From Paracoccaceae bacterium (GTDB taxonomy: Bacteria; Pseudomonadota; Alphaproteobacteria; Rhodobacterales; Rhodobacteraceae), in NCBI GenBank assembly GCA_021648025.1, contig JAKITO010000013.1, forward strand, positions 1 through 64,000: 64,000 bases of DNA. The letters are read 5' to 3'. A program made the translations under genes and the position numbers. Each line of letters opens with the position of its first letter. Position 1 is the first letter of the stretch. Below the pieces are notes generated by a model. It searched no databases. It worked only from the letters and a program-made list of their open reading frames with translations, and was not told the origin of the DNA. This document shows, in pieces, positions 28,090-37,105 of the stretch.

Positions 28090-29268
28090 GTGGGAACGCC
28101 GTTAAAACAGCACCTGATTGATCCTGAGATTTGCATTCGTTGCTACACCTGCGAAATGACCTGTAGCATCGGTGCGATCAGTCATGATGACAATAATGTC
28201 GTGGTCGATGCCTCGATCTGTCAGAGCTGTATGGATTGCATTCCGGTCTGCCCGACCGGGTCGATCGACGAATGGCGTGTGGTAACAGAACCTTATTCCC
28301 TGGAGGATCAGTTCGGGTGGGAAGATTTGCCCGAACAACAAGAGATGGCAGAGGAAGCCGACGAGGCGCTTGATGACACCATCGCCGCCTTGTTGGCCAA
28401 GGCGCACAAAGGGGCGGGCGGCAAGGCGCATGCCCCGGCCAGTGCGGCCAAACCGACCATCAACATGTACACCCTTGGCAGACCGGCCCAGGCGCGGGTT
28501 CAAGGCAACTATCGCCTGACGGACGGCGCCAGCGACAGCGATGTGCGTCATATCATTCTGGATATGGGCGGTCTGCCGTTTCCGGTTCTAGAAGGGCAAT
28601 CGGTTGGGGTGATCCCGCCGGGAAAAGACGCCAACGGCAAGCCGCATCTCCCGCGGCTTTATTCCGTTTCCAGCCCGAGGGATGGCGAAAGGCCAAATTT
28701 TCACAACCTGTCCTTGACTGTTAAACGGGAACCTTCGGGTGTTTGTTCGAATTACCTGTGCGACCTGAAGGCGGGCGACACGGTGCAATTGACCGGACCG
28801 TTTGGTGCGACATTCCTTCTGCCATCAGACCCGGAGGCGCATCTTTTGATGATCTGCACCGGCACCGGTTCGGCGCCATTCCGGGGATTTACCATGCGGC
28901 GGCAACGGGAGAATCCATCGCTCAAACAGTCTCTTACACTGGCATTTGGTGCAAGGCGGCAAGAAGAACTGCCATATTTTGGGCCACTGAACAAGGTGCC
29001 GGATAGCTTTTTAAAAAAGCTGTTTGCATTCAGTCGGCAGAATGACGGGCCAAAGCAATATGTGCAGGATCGCCTGCGCGAGGAACCGGAGTTGGTGGGT
29101 GGTATCCTGCAACACCCCAAAGGCCATATCTATATTTGCGGGCTAAAGGCGATGGAGCATGGCGTTGAAGAAGCATTGTCAGACATTGCCCGGGGGGTTG
29201 GCCTTAATTGGGCTGAATTGCGCGATACAATGCGCGAGGATGGGCGTTATCATGTGGAAACCTACTAA
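28090..29268 (+). CDS. boxA: benzoyl-CoA 2,3-epoxidase, reductase subunit
   Basis: The 392-residue reductase feeds NADPH electrons to BoxB. Its N-terminus holds a two-[4Fe-4S] ferredoxin domain (CIRCYTCEMTC and CQSCMDCIPVCPTG). After a linker (about 80-130) comes a ferredoxin-NADP reductase-like part with FAD-site RLYSVSSPRDGE, LLMICTGTGSAPFRGF for NADP and a C-terminal HVETY. The start codon is GTG at 28090, 2 nt after the boxB stop. The length is slightly below some characterised BoxA proteins, but all motifs are present. Confidence 0.94.
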   Translation: MGTPLKQHLIDPEICIRCYTCEMTCSIGAISHDDNNVVVDASICQSCMDCIPVCPTGSIDEWRVVTEPYSLEDQFGWEDLPEQQEMAEEADEALDDTIAALLAKAHKGAGGKAHAPASAAKPTINMYTLGRPAQARVQGNYRLTDGASDSDVRHIILDMGGLPFPVLEGQSVGVIPPGKDANGKPHLPRLYSVSSPRDGERPNFHNLSLTVKREPSGVCSNYLCDLKAGDTVQLTGPFGATFLLPSDPEAHLLMICTGTGSAPFRGFTMRRQRENPSLKQSLTLAFGARRQEELPYFGPLNKVPDSFLKKLFAFSRQNDGPKQYVQDRLREEPELVGGILQHPKGHIYICGLKAMEHGVEEALSDIARGVGLNWAELRDTMREDGRYHVETY

Positions 29269-29691
29269 ATGAATAAACCTGATTTTGAGCATGATATTCG
29301 CGTGACCTGGGGTGATTGCGACCCGGCGCAGGTTGCATATACCGCGCGTATCCCGTGGTTTGCGCTGGATGCGATCAATGCCTGGTGGGAGCATTATTTC
29401 AATGGCGATGGGTGGTTTCAGATGGAATTAGATCTGAATATTGGCACACCTTTTGTGCATATGTCACTGGATTTCAGATCACCGATAACGCCGCGCCATC
29501 GATTGATGTGCGAGGTTTATCCGTTGCGGCTGGGTGGGTCATCAATCCGGTTTGCTGTAAACGGTCGGCAAGATGGGGTATTGTGTTTTGAGGGACAATT
29601 TGTCTGTGTTTTCACCATCGCCGATGAATTCAAACCTCAACCCGCGCCAGAGCGGATTCGCCAGGTGGTAGAGCCATTGTTAAGGCCCTAA
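29269..29691 (+). CDS. hotdog-fold acyl-CoA thioesterase (4HBT family)
   Basis: The 140-residue protein has the 4-hydroxybenzoyl-CoA thioesterase pattern VTWGDCDPAQVAYTARIPWF, with catalytic Asp18 aligning with Asp17 of the Pseudomonas enzyme. Its ATG follows the boxA stop without a gap. In a benzoyl-CoA operon it most likely hydrolyses benzoyl-CoA or a dead-end CoA ester, releasing trapped CoA; the acyl preference is an inference from context. Confidence 0.85.
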   Translation: MNKPDFEHDIRVTWGDCDPAQVAYTARIPWFALDAINAWWEHYFNGDGWFQMELDLNIGTPFVHMSLDFRSPITPRHRLMCEVYPLRLGGSSIRFAVNGRQDGVLCFEGQFVCVFTIADEFKPQPAPERIRQVVEPLLRP

Positions 29692-29705
29692 CAAAGGGAA
29701 TATGC

Positions 29706-30632
29706 GTGAGCAATGTCATTAACACTCAGGAAAGTTCGGCAACAAAAGAGGCTGAAGTCAGCGCCCTGATTGCCCGCGTCGGCGAGCGAGTGCGCAAGGC
29801 GCGCGAGGGCAAGGGTATTCCGCGTCGGGTATTGTCAGAAATATCCGGCGTGTCGCCTCGTTATCTGGCGCAATTAGAGTCAGGCGAGGGGAATATTTCC
29901 ATTGGCCTGCTGCAACGGGTGGCGGCGGCACTTGGCCTTCGGATTGATATGCTGGTGAGCGAGGATGACCCGCTGACATCGCAAGCCTTGCAGGTCGTTG
30001 ATTTATTTCGCAAGGCCGATGGAGACGTGCAACAGGCAGTGATGCGCAAGCTGGGTATGGGGCGGAAAAAGCGGGCGCGCCGTATCTGTCTTATCGGGTT
30101 ACGCGGTGCGGGAAAATCGACACTTGGGGCGCTGGCGGCCAATGCGCTGGGCCTGCCGTTTATAGAATTGAACAGCGAGATCGAGGCCCAAAGCGGTATG
30201 CCGGTCAACGAGGTAATCGCACTTTATGGGCCGGAAGGGTATCGGCGCTTAGAGGCAGAGGCGATTGCCCGGGTGATCGCCAGTCATGACGATTTGATTT
30301 TGGCCGTGGCTGGCGGGATTGTTGGTGAGGCTGAGACCTATGCGCAATTGCTGCGGCATTTCCATTCTGTATGGCTACGGGCGACGCCCGAAGAACATAT
30401 GGCGCGGGTCCGCGATCAGGGGGATGAGCGGCCAATGGCAGGTAATCCCGAAGCAATGGACCAATTGCGCTCGATCCTGACCAGCCGCGAGGTGCCTTAT
30501 GGTCAGGCACAAGCACAGCTGGATACGTCCGGGCGGGATGTGGATGTGTCACTTGGACAATTGTTGGAGGTGATACAGAAGGGCGGGTTTTTGAACAAAG
30601 ATGGGTTGAAAACCCATCCTACAATTGAATGA
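29706..30632 (+). CDS. boxR: BoxR-type regulator: HTH fused to shikimate kinase-like domain
   Basis: The 308-residue protein joins an N-terminal XRE helix-turn-helix (about 25-82; ISGVSPRYLAQLESGEGNIS) to a shikimate kinase-like domain (about 125-290; P-loop GLRGAGKSTLG, AVAGGIVGEAETY). This is the BzdR/BoxR design, in which benzoyl-CoA bound by the kinase-like domain relieves repression. The start is GTG at 29706. The last dozen residues (NKDGLKTHPTIE) are encoded by a palindromic repeat rather than family sequence. It is the last gene of the operon, suggesting autoregulation. Confidence 0.92.
   Translation: MSNVINTQESSATKEAEVSALIARVGERVRKAREGKGIPRRVLSEISGVSPRYLAQLESGEGNISIGLLQRVAAALGLRIDMLVSEDDPLTSQALQVVDLFRKADGDVQQAVMRKLGMGRKKRARRICLIGLRGAGKSTLGALAANALGLPFIELNSEIEAQSGMPVNEVIALYGPEGYRRLEAEAIARVIASHDDLILAVAGGIVGEAETYAQLLRHFHSVWLRATPEEHMARVRDQGDERPMAGNPEAMDQLRSILTSREVPYGQAQAQLDTSGRDVDVSLGQLLEVIQKGGFLNKDGLKTHPTIE
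30592..30624 (+). repeat. dispersed palindromic repeat, copy 4, inside the 3' end of boxR
   Basis: GATGGGTT (30600-30607) and AACCCATC (30611-30618) form an 8-bp stem with a 3-nt GAA loop, preceded by GAACAAA and followed by CTAC. It matches copy 2 in stem length, loop and left flank. It lies within the boxR frame and supplies its stop-proximal codons. Confidence 0.65.
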
Positions 30633-30643
30633 CAGGGCGGTTG

Positions 30644-32203
30644 TTATCGCACCCAAACCTCGACACGGCGGTTAACCTGCCGGCCCCAATTGCTGTCATC
30701 GCAGGCCATTGGCATCGCTTCGCCAAAGGCGTCAACGGCGATGCGTACCTGCTCTAAATCTGCCGAGTCAGCCAGTTTCAGCACCGCATCGCGAACCGAT
30801 TTGGCCCGCTTCAGGGCGATGCGTTGGTTGCCGGATGCGGGCCCCTGACCGTCACTGAACCCGACAAACATCAACTGTTTGCCGTCATAACGACCGGCCC
30901 CCAATGCCAAAGCCAACTGGGTCACATTGGCACGCGACTGGGCATCTGGCCGGGTCGACCCGGTTTCAAACCGGAACGACGTTGTCAGGCGTTGCATCGG
31001 CTCTAACACGTCGATCATGCGCTGCAATTCTTCCAGCGGTATTTCTTCGCCCGCAGTGCGGATGGCGTTTGCCAGGCGGTCGCCTTGGGTATCCAGGCCA
31101 ATATGCTCGGGTGTTTGGTCAACAAAACCCGAACGGCGGATTTCCAACTGGGCTTGCGGGCCACTGGTAAACACCAGAAATTCACGCGCCAGTTTGGGCA
31201 GGCGCCGCACCGGCAGATACAGGAACATGGGCGAGTTCAGCGGATAGTCTTCGGTCTTTATGCTGCGCCGGTCGGCCTGCAATGAAAACCCGCAATCGCC
31301 GGTCAGGGTAAGCGCACGGACCTTACCGGCCTCAGCAAAGCGTGCAATGCCAATGGCAAACGGATCATCCGCTACGCCCTGAACCATGATGCTGCTGCGT
31401 GCATGGCGGGTGATGTCCTTGGTCAGGGTCAGCTTTCCCGGACCCAATAGACGATCCTCGACGGCCTGCGCCAGACCAGACCCAACCGCCGACAGGTGCA
31501 GTGCAATCGGTGCATCGGCGCCGCCGATATCCGCCCAATTGGTAATTTTTCCCGCAAAGACCTGCGCCAGTTCAGGCGTTGAAATCCGGTCCAGGGGATT
31601 GTCCAGCGCCACCACCGGCACCATTGCATCCAGCGCCAGAACCCGGGCACGGTTGCGGCCTGTCATGTCTCCCATGCCAGCCTCATAGGCGCGATTGCGT
31701 TCCTCGGGGCGGATTTCACGCGAGGCCAGCACCATATCGGCCTGGTTGCTTAGAAGGTCGGCAAATCCCTGATCGGTGTTGCTGGCCAGGAATATGAACC
31801 GACCGACCACCAATCCGGTGCCACTGTCCGACAGCTCGTATTGATATCTGGCTTCGGCCTGTTCGGTTCGGTCGGCGTTCAGCCCGTTTTCCCTGGCAAA
31901 GCCTTCGACCAGGGCCGGGAGCAAGGTTTCGGCCATGACCGATGAGCCGGAAAAGATCACTTCGGCGACATAGTTGGTCAGGCTGGGGCAGCCGGGGCCA
32001 TCACACAACACGCCCGACCCGTCGATCGTCAGTTCTCCGAATTTGGTTTCAACACGGTAAAATTCGCCGTCGAACCCCAATAGGGTGCCGATGATTTCAA
32101 CCTTGCCATCGCGCGAGGTCAGGGCGACATCCTGCGCTGATACTACTGACACGGCAAACAAAGAGAAAAGTGCGGCGAAAATCGCCGCACGGGACGGATT
32201 CAT
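30644..32203 (-). CDS. PstS-like binding-protein domain fused to OmpA peptidoglycan-binding domain
   Basis: The 519-residue exported protein starts with a signal peptide (MNPSRAAIFAALFSLFAVSVVSAQ). Residues about 60-350 resemble a phosphate-type periplasmic binding protein (IFSGSSVMAETLLPALVEGF, LASREIRPEERNRAYEAG, GKITNWADIGG). The C-terminal 130 residues form an OmpA-like domain (FRFETGSTRPDAQSRANV, RALKRAKSVRD-like helix, GRQVNRRVEVWV). It should be a ligand-binding protein tethered to peptidoglycan. No permease or ATPase is adjacent, so import is doubtful and sensing or scaffolding is possible. It lies 24 nt after the upstream gene stop on the same strand. Confidence 0.85.
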   Translation of the reverse strand: MNPSRAAIFAALFSLFAVSVVSAQDVALTSRDGKVEIIGTLLGFDGEFYRVETKFGELTIDGSGVLCDGPGCPSLTNYVAEVIFSGSSVMAETLLPALVEGFARENGLNADRTEQAEARYQYELSDSGTGLVVGRFIFLASNTDQGFADLLSNQADMVLASREIRPEERNRAYEAGMGDMTGRNRARVLALDAMVPVVALDNPLDRISTPELAQVFAGKITNWADIGGADAPIALHLSAVGSGLAQAVEDRLLGPGKLTLTKDITRHARSSIMVQGVADDPFAIGIARFAEAGKVRALTLTGDCGFSLQADRRSIKTEDYPLNSPMFLYLPVRRLPKLAREFLVFTSGPQAQLEIRRSGFVDQTPEHIGLDTQGDRLANAIRTAGEEIPLEELQRMIDVLEPMQRLTTSFRFETGSTRPDAQSRANVTQLALALGAGRYDGKQLMFVGFSDGQGPASGNQRIALKRAKSVRDAVLKLADSADLEQVRIAVDAFGEAMPMACDDSNWGRQVNRRVEVWVR

Positions 32204-32227
32204 GTGATGATCCTGTTGGGTTGCGGT

Positions 32228-33262
32228 TTATCTGGATGCGATAGTCAGGTCTTCGACCAGATTATTCAACACCAGAAAGTCGCCTATTGCATCACAATTT
32301 GGCATTGCCAGCACCAAATCACGTATCCGCAACGAAGAACGGTCGCGAAGCTCTAACGATTGGGCGGAAATGTCACGACCACAATTTTCTGTGGTCACTT
32401 CGGCCTCGACACTTAGGGCGACAATGCCGGACATCAAAGTGGTGCCGGACGGGAAGGTATAAACCTCGGCCATCCGCGGCAAATGGGTATCGCTGACACC
32501 CAGACGGGTGACAAAACCGGATTCTGATTGGGTCTTGGCCCCGGCCCAGACATGGCCTGATTCGCCATAGGATGCGCCAAATTCACGGGCGTGGACCTGA
32601 AATCCAAGATCGCCGGTCCATTGCACGGCGACCCGGTCATATTTGTGCACGTCGGGCGCATTGGCAATGGCGACGGTGCCCTTGCCGTTACCAAAGGCCA
32701 CGATGAATACGGCGCGGTCATTCAGGGCTGGTACGGTGACTGATATGTCGCCGGCCTGATCGGTCACTTGCGTGAACATCATGCCTGAGTGATGAACCGT
32801 AAGGCGTTCATTGGGAAAACACGGCGCCGAAACTTTTAGCGCGATCATCGCAAATTCGCCCGGGGTTGCGGTAGCCGTCACATTACAGCCCAATTGCGGA
32901 GCTTGCGGAGCTTGCGGATCAGCAGGAGGAGCCGACCCTTGCGCCGAAGCCTGTACCTGGTTTTGCGCCCGGTTCGGATTTTCCGGTAGGGAGGGTGAAA
33001 TCATTACAGGCGCCCTGGACGAGGCCAGAACAAGGTTTTGCATGTCGGCCTGAGTTGCAACATCCGCGGTCATCAATGGCGCAGGGGCCAAAGAACCTTC
33101 AAAGGATACAGCAGGTTTCAGAACCACTTGTTGAATTTTGGCGGGCAGTTCAGGCACCAGATTTCGTGGCGCTGCGGTTTCACCGCGCTGCATGAAAAAC
33201 CCGATTGCAAGGGCACAGGTAAGTGTACCACCAACCATTACACTCATATTTTTCTTAGACAT
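32228..33262 (-). CDS. membrane-anchored protein of unknown function next to secA
   Basis: The 344-residue product has a short cytoplasmic N-terminus, one membrane segment (MVGGTLTCALAIGFFM, about 8-26), a Pro/Ala/Gln-rich linker with QAPQAPQ (about 100-125), then a periplasmic region beginning LGCNVTATATPGEFAMIALK that looks like beta-rich Ig-like modules with paired cysteines. I recognise no enzyme motif. Two ATGs are adjacent; the second (33262) has the better distance to GGAGG. It lies between secA and the OmpA fusion and is probably co-transcribed with the latter; a shared envelope role is inferred only from position. Confidence 0.75.
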   Translation of the reverse strand: MSKKNMSVMVGGTLTCALAIGFFMQRGETAAPRNLVPELPAKIQQVVLKPAVSFEGSLAPAPLMTADVATQADMQNLVLASSRAPVMISPSLPENPNRAQNQVQASAQGSAPPADPQAPQAPQLGCNVTATATPGEFAMIALKVSAPCFPNERLTVHHSGMMFTQVTDQAGDISVTVPALNDRAVFIVAFGNGKGTVAIANAPDVHKYDRVAVQWTGDLGFQVHAREFGASYGESGHVWAGAKTQSESGFVTRLGVSDTHLPRMAEVYTFPSGTTLMSGIVALSVEAEVTTENCGRDISAQSLELRDRSSLRIRDLVLAMPNCDAIGDFLVLNNLVEDLTIASR

Positions 33263-33307
33263 CATGACCTCCGACACCTGTTGCGTCAAAGGGTGGTGTG
33301 ACAGGCA

Positions 33308-33332
33308 AAGACGGCCAACATGTGGCCGTCTT
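33308..33332 (-). terminator. candidate terminator hairpin downstream of secA
   Basis: AAGACGGCCA (33308-33317) and TGGCCGTCTT (33323-33332) form a perfect 10-bp stem with a 5-nt loop. Read leftward, the stem ends in TTT, a weak U tract. It lies 35 nt past the secA stop, before the next leftward gene. Confidence 0.55.
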
Positions 33333-33366
33333 GCGGAGTCATTTAGGCGGTTTCAGGGCAGAAGCC

Positions 33367-36078
33367 TTACGTCAGACGACCATGGCAATGCTTGAATTTT
33401 TTGCCGCTGCCACAGGGGCATTTTTCGTTTCGTCCCGGATTGCCCCAGGTAGATGGGTCATCCTCGACAAACCCAGTTGCAGTATTTGCAGAAGCATCAG
33501 CCCCGGGTTCGCCAATTGCATCAGGCTCGCCAGCCGGGGCCTGCCCCAACCCTTGCTGCACCGCCGCCTGCGCCATCATCTGGCGCTGTTCATCTTCGGT
33601 CAGCGGACGGATGCGGGCCAGGTTTTCGGTCACGGTTTCGCGCAACCCATCCAGCAGGTTCTCAAACAGCTGAAAACCTTCGTTCTTGTATTCATTCAAA
33701 GGATCACGCTGGGCATAACCCCGGAAACCCACAACCGAACGCAAATGCTCTAACGTCAAAAGATGTTCGCGCCATTTGGTGTCGATGGATTGCAGCAATA
33801 TCTGTTTTTCAATGTTGCGCATGGTTTCCGGCCCAAAGGCCACGGCCTTTTTCGCCATCATTTCATCCGTCGCCTTGATCAGACGTTCGCGAATTTCATC
33901 ATCATCCACGCCTTCTTCGGCGGCCCATTCCATCACCGGTACATCGACACCCAGCTTTTCGATCACCTGGGCGTAAAGTCCTTCGGTGTCCCACTGGTCG
34001 GCGTACGTATTGGCGGGCATATGCGCATCCACCAGATCGTCGATCACCTGATGGCGCATGTCGGTGGTGACATCCGAAAGGTCATCCCCTGCCATAATCT
34101 CGTGCCGCTGGCCAAAGATCACCTTGCGCTGATCGTTCATCACATCGTCAAACTTGAGGATGTTCTTGCGCATATCAAAATTGCGCCCCTCAACCTTGGC
34201 CTGCGCGCGTTCCAGCGATTTGTTGACCCATGGGTGGATGATCGCCTCGCCCTCTTTCAGGCCCAGGGTGGTCAGCACCTTTTCCAACCGCTCCGAGCCG
34301 AAAATGCGCATAAGATCGTCTTCGAGGCTAAGGAAGAACACAGTTTTTCCCGGGTCGCCCTGACGACCAGAACGGCCGCGCAACTGGTTGTCAATCCGTC
34401 GGCTTTCGTGGCGTTCCGAGGCCATGACATACAAGCCACCCGCCTCGATCACCTTTTTCTTTTCTTCGGTATGCAGCAATTCTTCGGCTTTGCGCAGCTC
34501 TTCCGGATCAGCCTCAGGGTCTTTTTCCAGCGCCGCAAGCACATTCATATCAACATTGCCGCCCAGTTGAATGTCGGTGCCGCGTCCGGCCATGTTGGTG
34601 GCAATCGTGACCGCGCCAAACCGGCCTGCGTCGGCGATTATCTGCGCTTCTTTGTCGTGCTGGCGGGCGTTCAGAACGTTATGCTTTATCCCCGCCTCAG
34701 TCAGCATCGCGCTGAGCATTTCGGACTTTTCAATCGAGGTTGTCCCGGCCAGAACCGGTTGCCCCTTGGCATTGGCCCTTTTGATTGCCTCGATCATGCC
34801 TTGGTACTTTTCCCGCGCAGTGCGGAATACCTTGTCGTCCTTGTCGACCCTTGCGATGGGCATGTTGGTTGGTACTTCGATCACGCCAAGGCCGTAAATC
34901 TCGGCAAATTCCTCGGCTTCGGTCAGGGCGGTACCGGTCATACCGGCCAATTTGTCATACAGGCGGAAATAGTTCTGGAACGTGACCGAGGCCAGGGTTA
35001 CATTCTCTGGCTGAATTTCAACCTGTTCTTTTGCCTCGATCGCCTGATGCAGCCCGTCCGACAAACGCCGTCCCGGCATCATCCGGCCAGTGAATTCGTC
35101 AATCAGCACGACCTCTCCGTTGCTGACGATATAGTCCTTGTCCTTGGTGAACAGCTTATGCGCGCGCAGGCCCTGATTGACGTGGTGCACGATTGTGGTG
35201 CTTTCCGGGTCGTAAAGCGATTGACCTTCGGGCAGCAAATCACGCGCCAGCAATTGCTGTTCAAGAAAATCATTACCTTCGTCGGTGAACGTCACACCGC
35301 GGGTTTTCTCATCCAGTTCAAAATGTTCATCACTCAGGGACGGGATTACGGCGTCGATGGTGTGATAAAGTTCGGACCGGTCTTCGGAGGGGCCGGAAAT
35401 GATCAGGGGCGTGCGGGCCTCGTCGATCAGGATACTGTCGACCTCGTCGACGATGGCAAAGTTGTGATGCTTCTGGAACACTTCTTTAAGCTCGGACTTC
35501 ATGTTATCGCGCAGATAATCAAACCCAAATTCGTTGTTGGTGCCATAGGTGACGTCGCAACCGTAACCCGCCAGCTTGTCCTCTTGCGTCATGCCGGACC
35601 AGATCGCAGCACTGGTCAGGCCAAGGGCATCAAACACCTTGCCCATCCATTCGGAATCGCGTTTGACCAGATAATCATTGACCGTGACCACATGCACGCC
35701 TTTGCCGGACAGTGCATTCAGATAGGCCGGAAAGGTGGCGACCAGGGTCTTGCCTTCGCCGGTCTTCATTTCGGAAATGTTGCCCTGATGCAGGAATATC
35801 CCGCCCATCAGTTGTACATCAAACGCCCTCAGGCCCAGCGCCCGCTTTGCTGCCTCGCGGCAATTGGCAAAGGCTTCGACCAAAAGATCGTCCAGTTCGG
35901 CGCCATCCATGACCTGTTTGACCAGGGCTTGTGTCTTGGCCTTGATCTCATCATCGCTCAGCTTTTCGTACTCGGGCTCAAGCGCGTTGATCTGGTCGAC
36001 CAACGGTTTGGTCGCTTTGATCTTACGGTCATTTGGGCTGCCAAAGATCTTTTTGGTTATTGTTCCGATACCCAGCAT
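33367..36078 (-). CDS. secA: preprotein translocase ATPase SecA
   Basis: The 903-residue motor drives secretory proteins through SecYEG. Visible are the Walker [25 protein letters not shown]-type [19 protein letters not shown], helicase motifs [15 protein letters not shown] and [10 protein letters not shown], and the C-terminal zinc tail [14 protein letters not shown]. The start [19 protein letters not shown] at 36078 has GGAG 5 nt upstream; an in-frame upstream start at 36207 is rejected. It diverges from a periplasmic PPIase gene. A promoter at 36189-36217 fits. Confidence 0.97.
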   Translation of the reverse strand: MLGIGTITKKIFGSPNDRKIKATKPLVDQINALEPEYEKLSDDEIKAKTQALVKQVMDGAELDDLLVEAFANCREAAKRALGLRAFDVQLMGGIFLHQGNISEMKTGEGKTLVATFPAYLNALSGKGVHVVTVNDYLVKRDSEWMGKVFDALGLTSAAIWSGMTQEDKLAGYGCDVTYGTNNEFGFDYLRDNMKSELKEVFQKHHNFAIVDEVDSILIDEARTPLIISGPSEDRSELYHTIDAVIPSLSDEHFELDEKTRGVTFTDEGNDFLEQQLLARDLLPEGQSLYDPESTTIVHHVNQGLRAHKLFTKDKDYIVSNGEVVLIDEFTGRMMPGRRLSDGLHQAIEAKEQVEIQPENVTLASVTFQNYFRLYDKLAGMTGTALTEAEEFAEIYGLGVIEVPTNMPIARVDKDDKVFRTAREKYQGMIEAIKRANAKGQPVLAGTTSIEKSEMLSAMLTEAGIKHNVLNARQHDKEAQIIADAGRFGAVTIATNMAGRGTDIQLGGNVDMNVLAALEKDPEADPEELRKAEELLHTEEKKKVIEAGGLYVMASERHESRRIDNQLRGRSGRQGDPGKTVFFLSLEDDLMRIFGSERLEKVLTTLGLKEGEAIIHPWVNKSLERAQAKVEGRNFDMRKNILKFDDVMNDQRKVIFGQRHEIMAGDDLSDVTTDMRHQVIDDLVDAHMPANTYADQWDTEGLYAQVIEKLGVDVPVMEWAAEEGVDDDEIRERLIKATDEMMAKKAVAFGPETMRNIEKQILLQSIDTKWREHLLTLEHLRSVVGFRGYAQRDPLNEYKNEGFQLFENLLDGLRETVTENLARIRPLTEDEQRQMMAQAAVQQGLGQAPAGEPDAIGEPGADASANTATGFVEDDPSTWGNPGRNEKCPCGSGKKFKHCHGRLT

Positions 36079-36188
36079 GTTTGCTCCAAACGCCTCTGAC
36101 ACAATCGTGGCAATCGCCGCCTTGCCCGTCCTGTCCACAACCCATAGTAACGGGGGCAAGCGACGGCTTTTACGGTGTGCCACAAGGC

Positions 36189-36217
36189 GATGTAAGGGCC
36201 GGGTCAAACAGTGTCAA
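36189..36217 (-). promoter_or_regulatory. sigma-70-type promoter for secA
   Basis: On the reverse strand TTGACA (36217-36212) and TACATC (36194-36189) are separated by exactly 17 nt, placing transcription start near 36182 and giving a leader of about 104 nt. No regulatory structure was recognised in the leader. Confidence 0.6.
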
Positions 36218-36255
36218 CGCCGCGCCCGGTCGTGGCCCCCGAATAGGATGAATTC

Positions 36256-37101
36256 ATGCGTAAACATCTCACATTTCTGCCATCTCTGGCGTTCATGGTG
36301 CTTATGGCCTTGCCTGCCGGTGCTGAACCGGATGCAAATACCGTCGTTGCACGGGTCAACGGACAGGACATCACGCTTGGTCATATGATCATTTCCCGCG
36401 CGACATTGCCCGAAAAATACCGCAGTTTACCCGTCGATGTTTTGTACAATGCGATTCTGGATCAGTTGATCCAGCAGGAAACCTTGCGACAATCATTGGG
36501 CGGGCACATGCCCGGCTCCATCGCCTTACAATTGGAAAACGAGAAACGTTCGTTGCTGGCAGCAGAGGCGATCGAAAGTGTTCTGGCCGGGGTCGACGAC
36601 GAAGACAGTGTCCTTGAAGCATATAACGCCAAATATTCCACCGGGTTTGGCGAAGATGAATACCACGCCGCACATATTCTGGTCGAAACCGAGGAAGAGG
36701 CGAAGCAGATCAAGGTTGATCTGGATGCAGGCACAGATTTCGCCGATATGGCGCGCGAAAAATCAACCGGGCCTTCCGGCCCGAATGGCGGCGATCTTGG
36801 ATGGTTTTCTGCCGGCGCCATGGTGCCGGAATTCGAAGAAGCGGTGGTCGGCATGGACGTAGGTGGCATTTCCGATCCGGTGCAGACGCAATTTGGCTGG
36901 CATCTGATCATCCTGAACGAAAAACGGCAAAAGGCGGCACCGACACTGGAAGCTGTGCGCGCCGACCTGATCGGCCAATTGCAAGAGGACGCAGTTGAGG
37001 CCAGAATCGAGGAACTGACCGTCGCGGCGACGATTGAACGGCCTGAAGTAGAAGGGCTTTTGCCCAACCTTATCCTTGACCTGGAACTGATCGAGGACTG
37101 A
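36256..37101 (+). CDS. periplasmic parvulin-type peptidyl-prolyl isomerase
   Basis: The 281-residue protein has a signal peptide (MRKHLTFLPSLAFMVLMALPAGAE), an N-terminal SurA/PrsA-like helical chaperone segment (about 25-125), and a parvulin domain from about 133 (YHAAHILVETEEEAKQI, GPSGPNGGDLGWFSAG, MVPEFEEAVVGM, QTQFGWHLIILNEKR). It probably helps fold exported proteins. The ATG follows AGGAT at good spacing. Divergence from secA is a sensible pairing of export and folding; argJ begins 4 bases after its stop. Confidence 0.92.
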   Translation: MRKHLTFLPSLAFMVLMALPAGAEPDANTVVARVNGQDITLGHMIISRATLPEKYRSLPVDVLYNAILDQLIQQETLRQSLGGHMPGSIALQLENEKRSLLAAEAIESVLAGVDDEDSVLEAYNAKYSTGFGEDEYHAAHILVETEEEAKQIKVDLDAGTDFADMAREKSTGPSGPNGGDLGWFSAGAMVPEFEEAVVGMDVGGISDPVQTQFGWHLIILNEKRQKAAPTLEAVRADLIGQLQEDAVEARIEELTVAATIERPEVEGLLPNLILDLELIED

Positions 37102-37105
37102 ACCA

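Noticed and set aside
33763-36099. A 778-codon open frame on the forward strand opposite secA
   Set aside because: secA is certain from its motifs and C-terminal zinc tail. The opposite frame is open because of GC-rich codon bias; its translation is His/Leu/Phe-rich low-sense sequence with no domain.
36079-36207. N-terminal extension of SecA to an upstream ATG
   Set aside because: The additional 43 residues would overlap the promoter at 36189-36217 and are not SecA-like; the start at 36078 has a good ribosome site.
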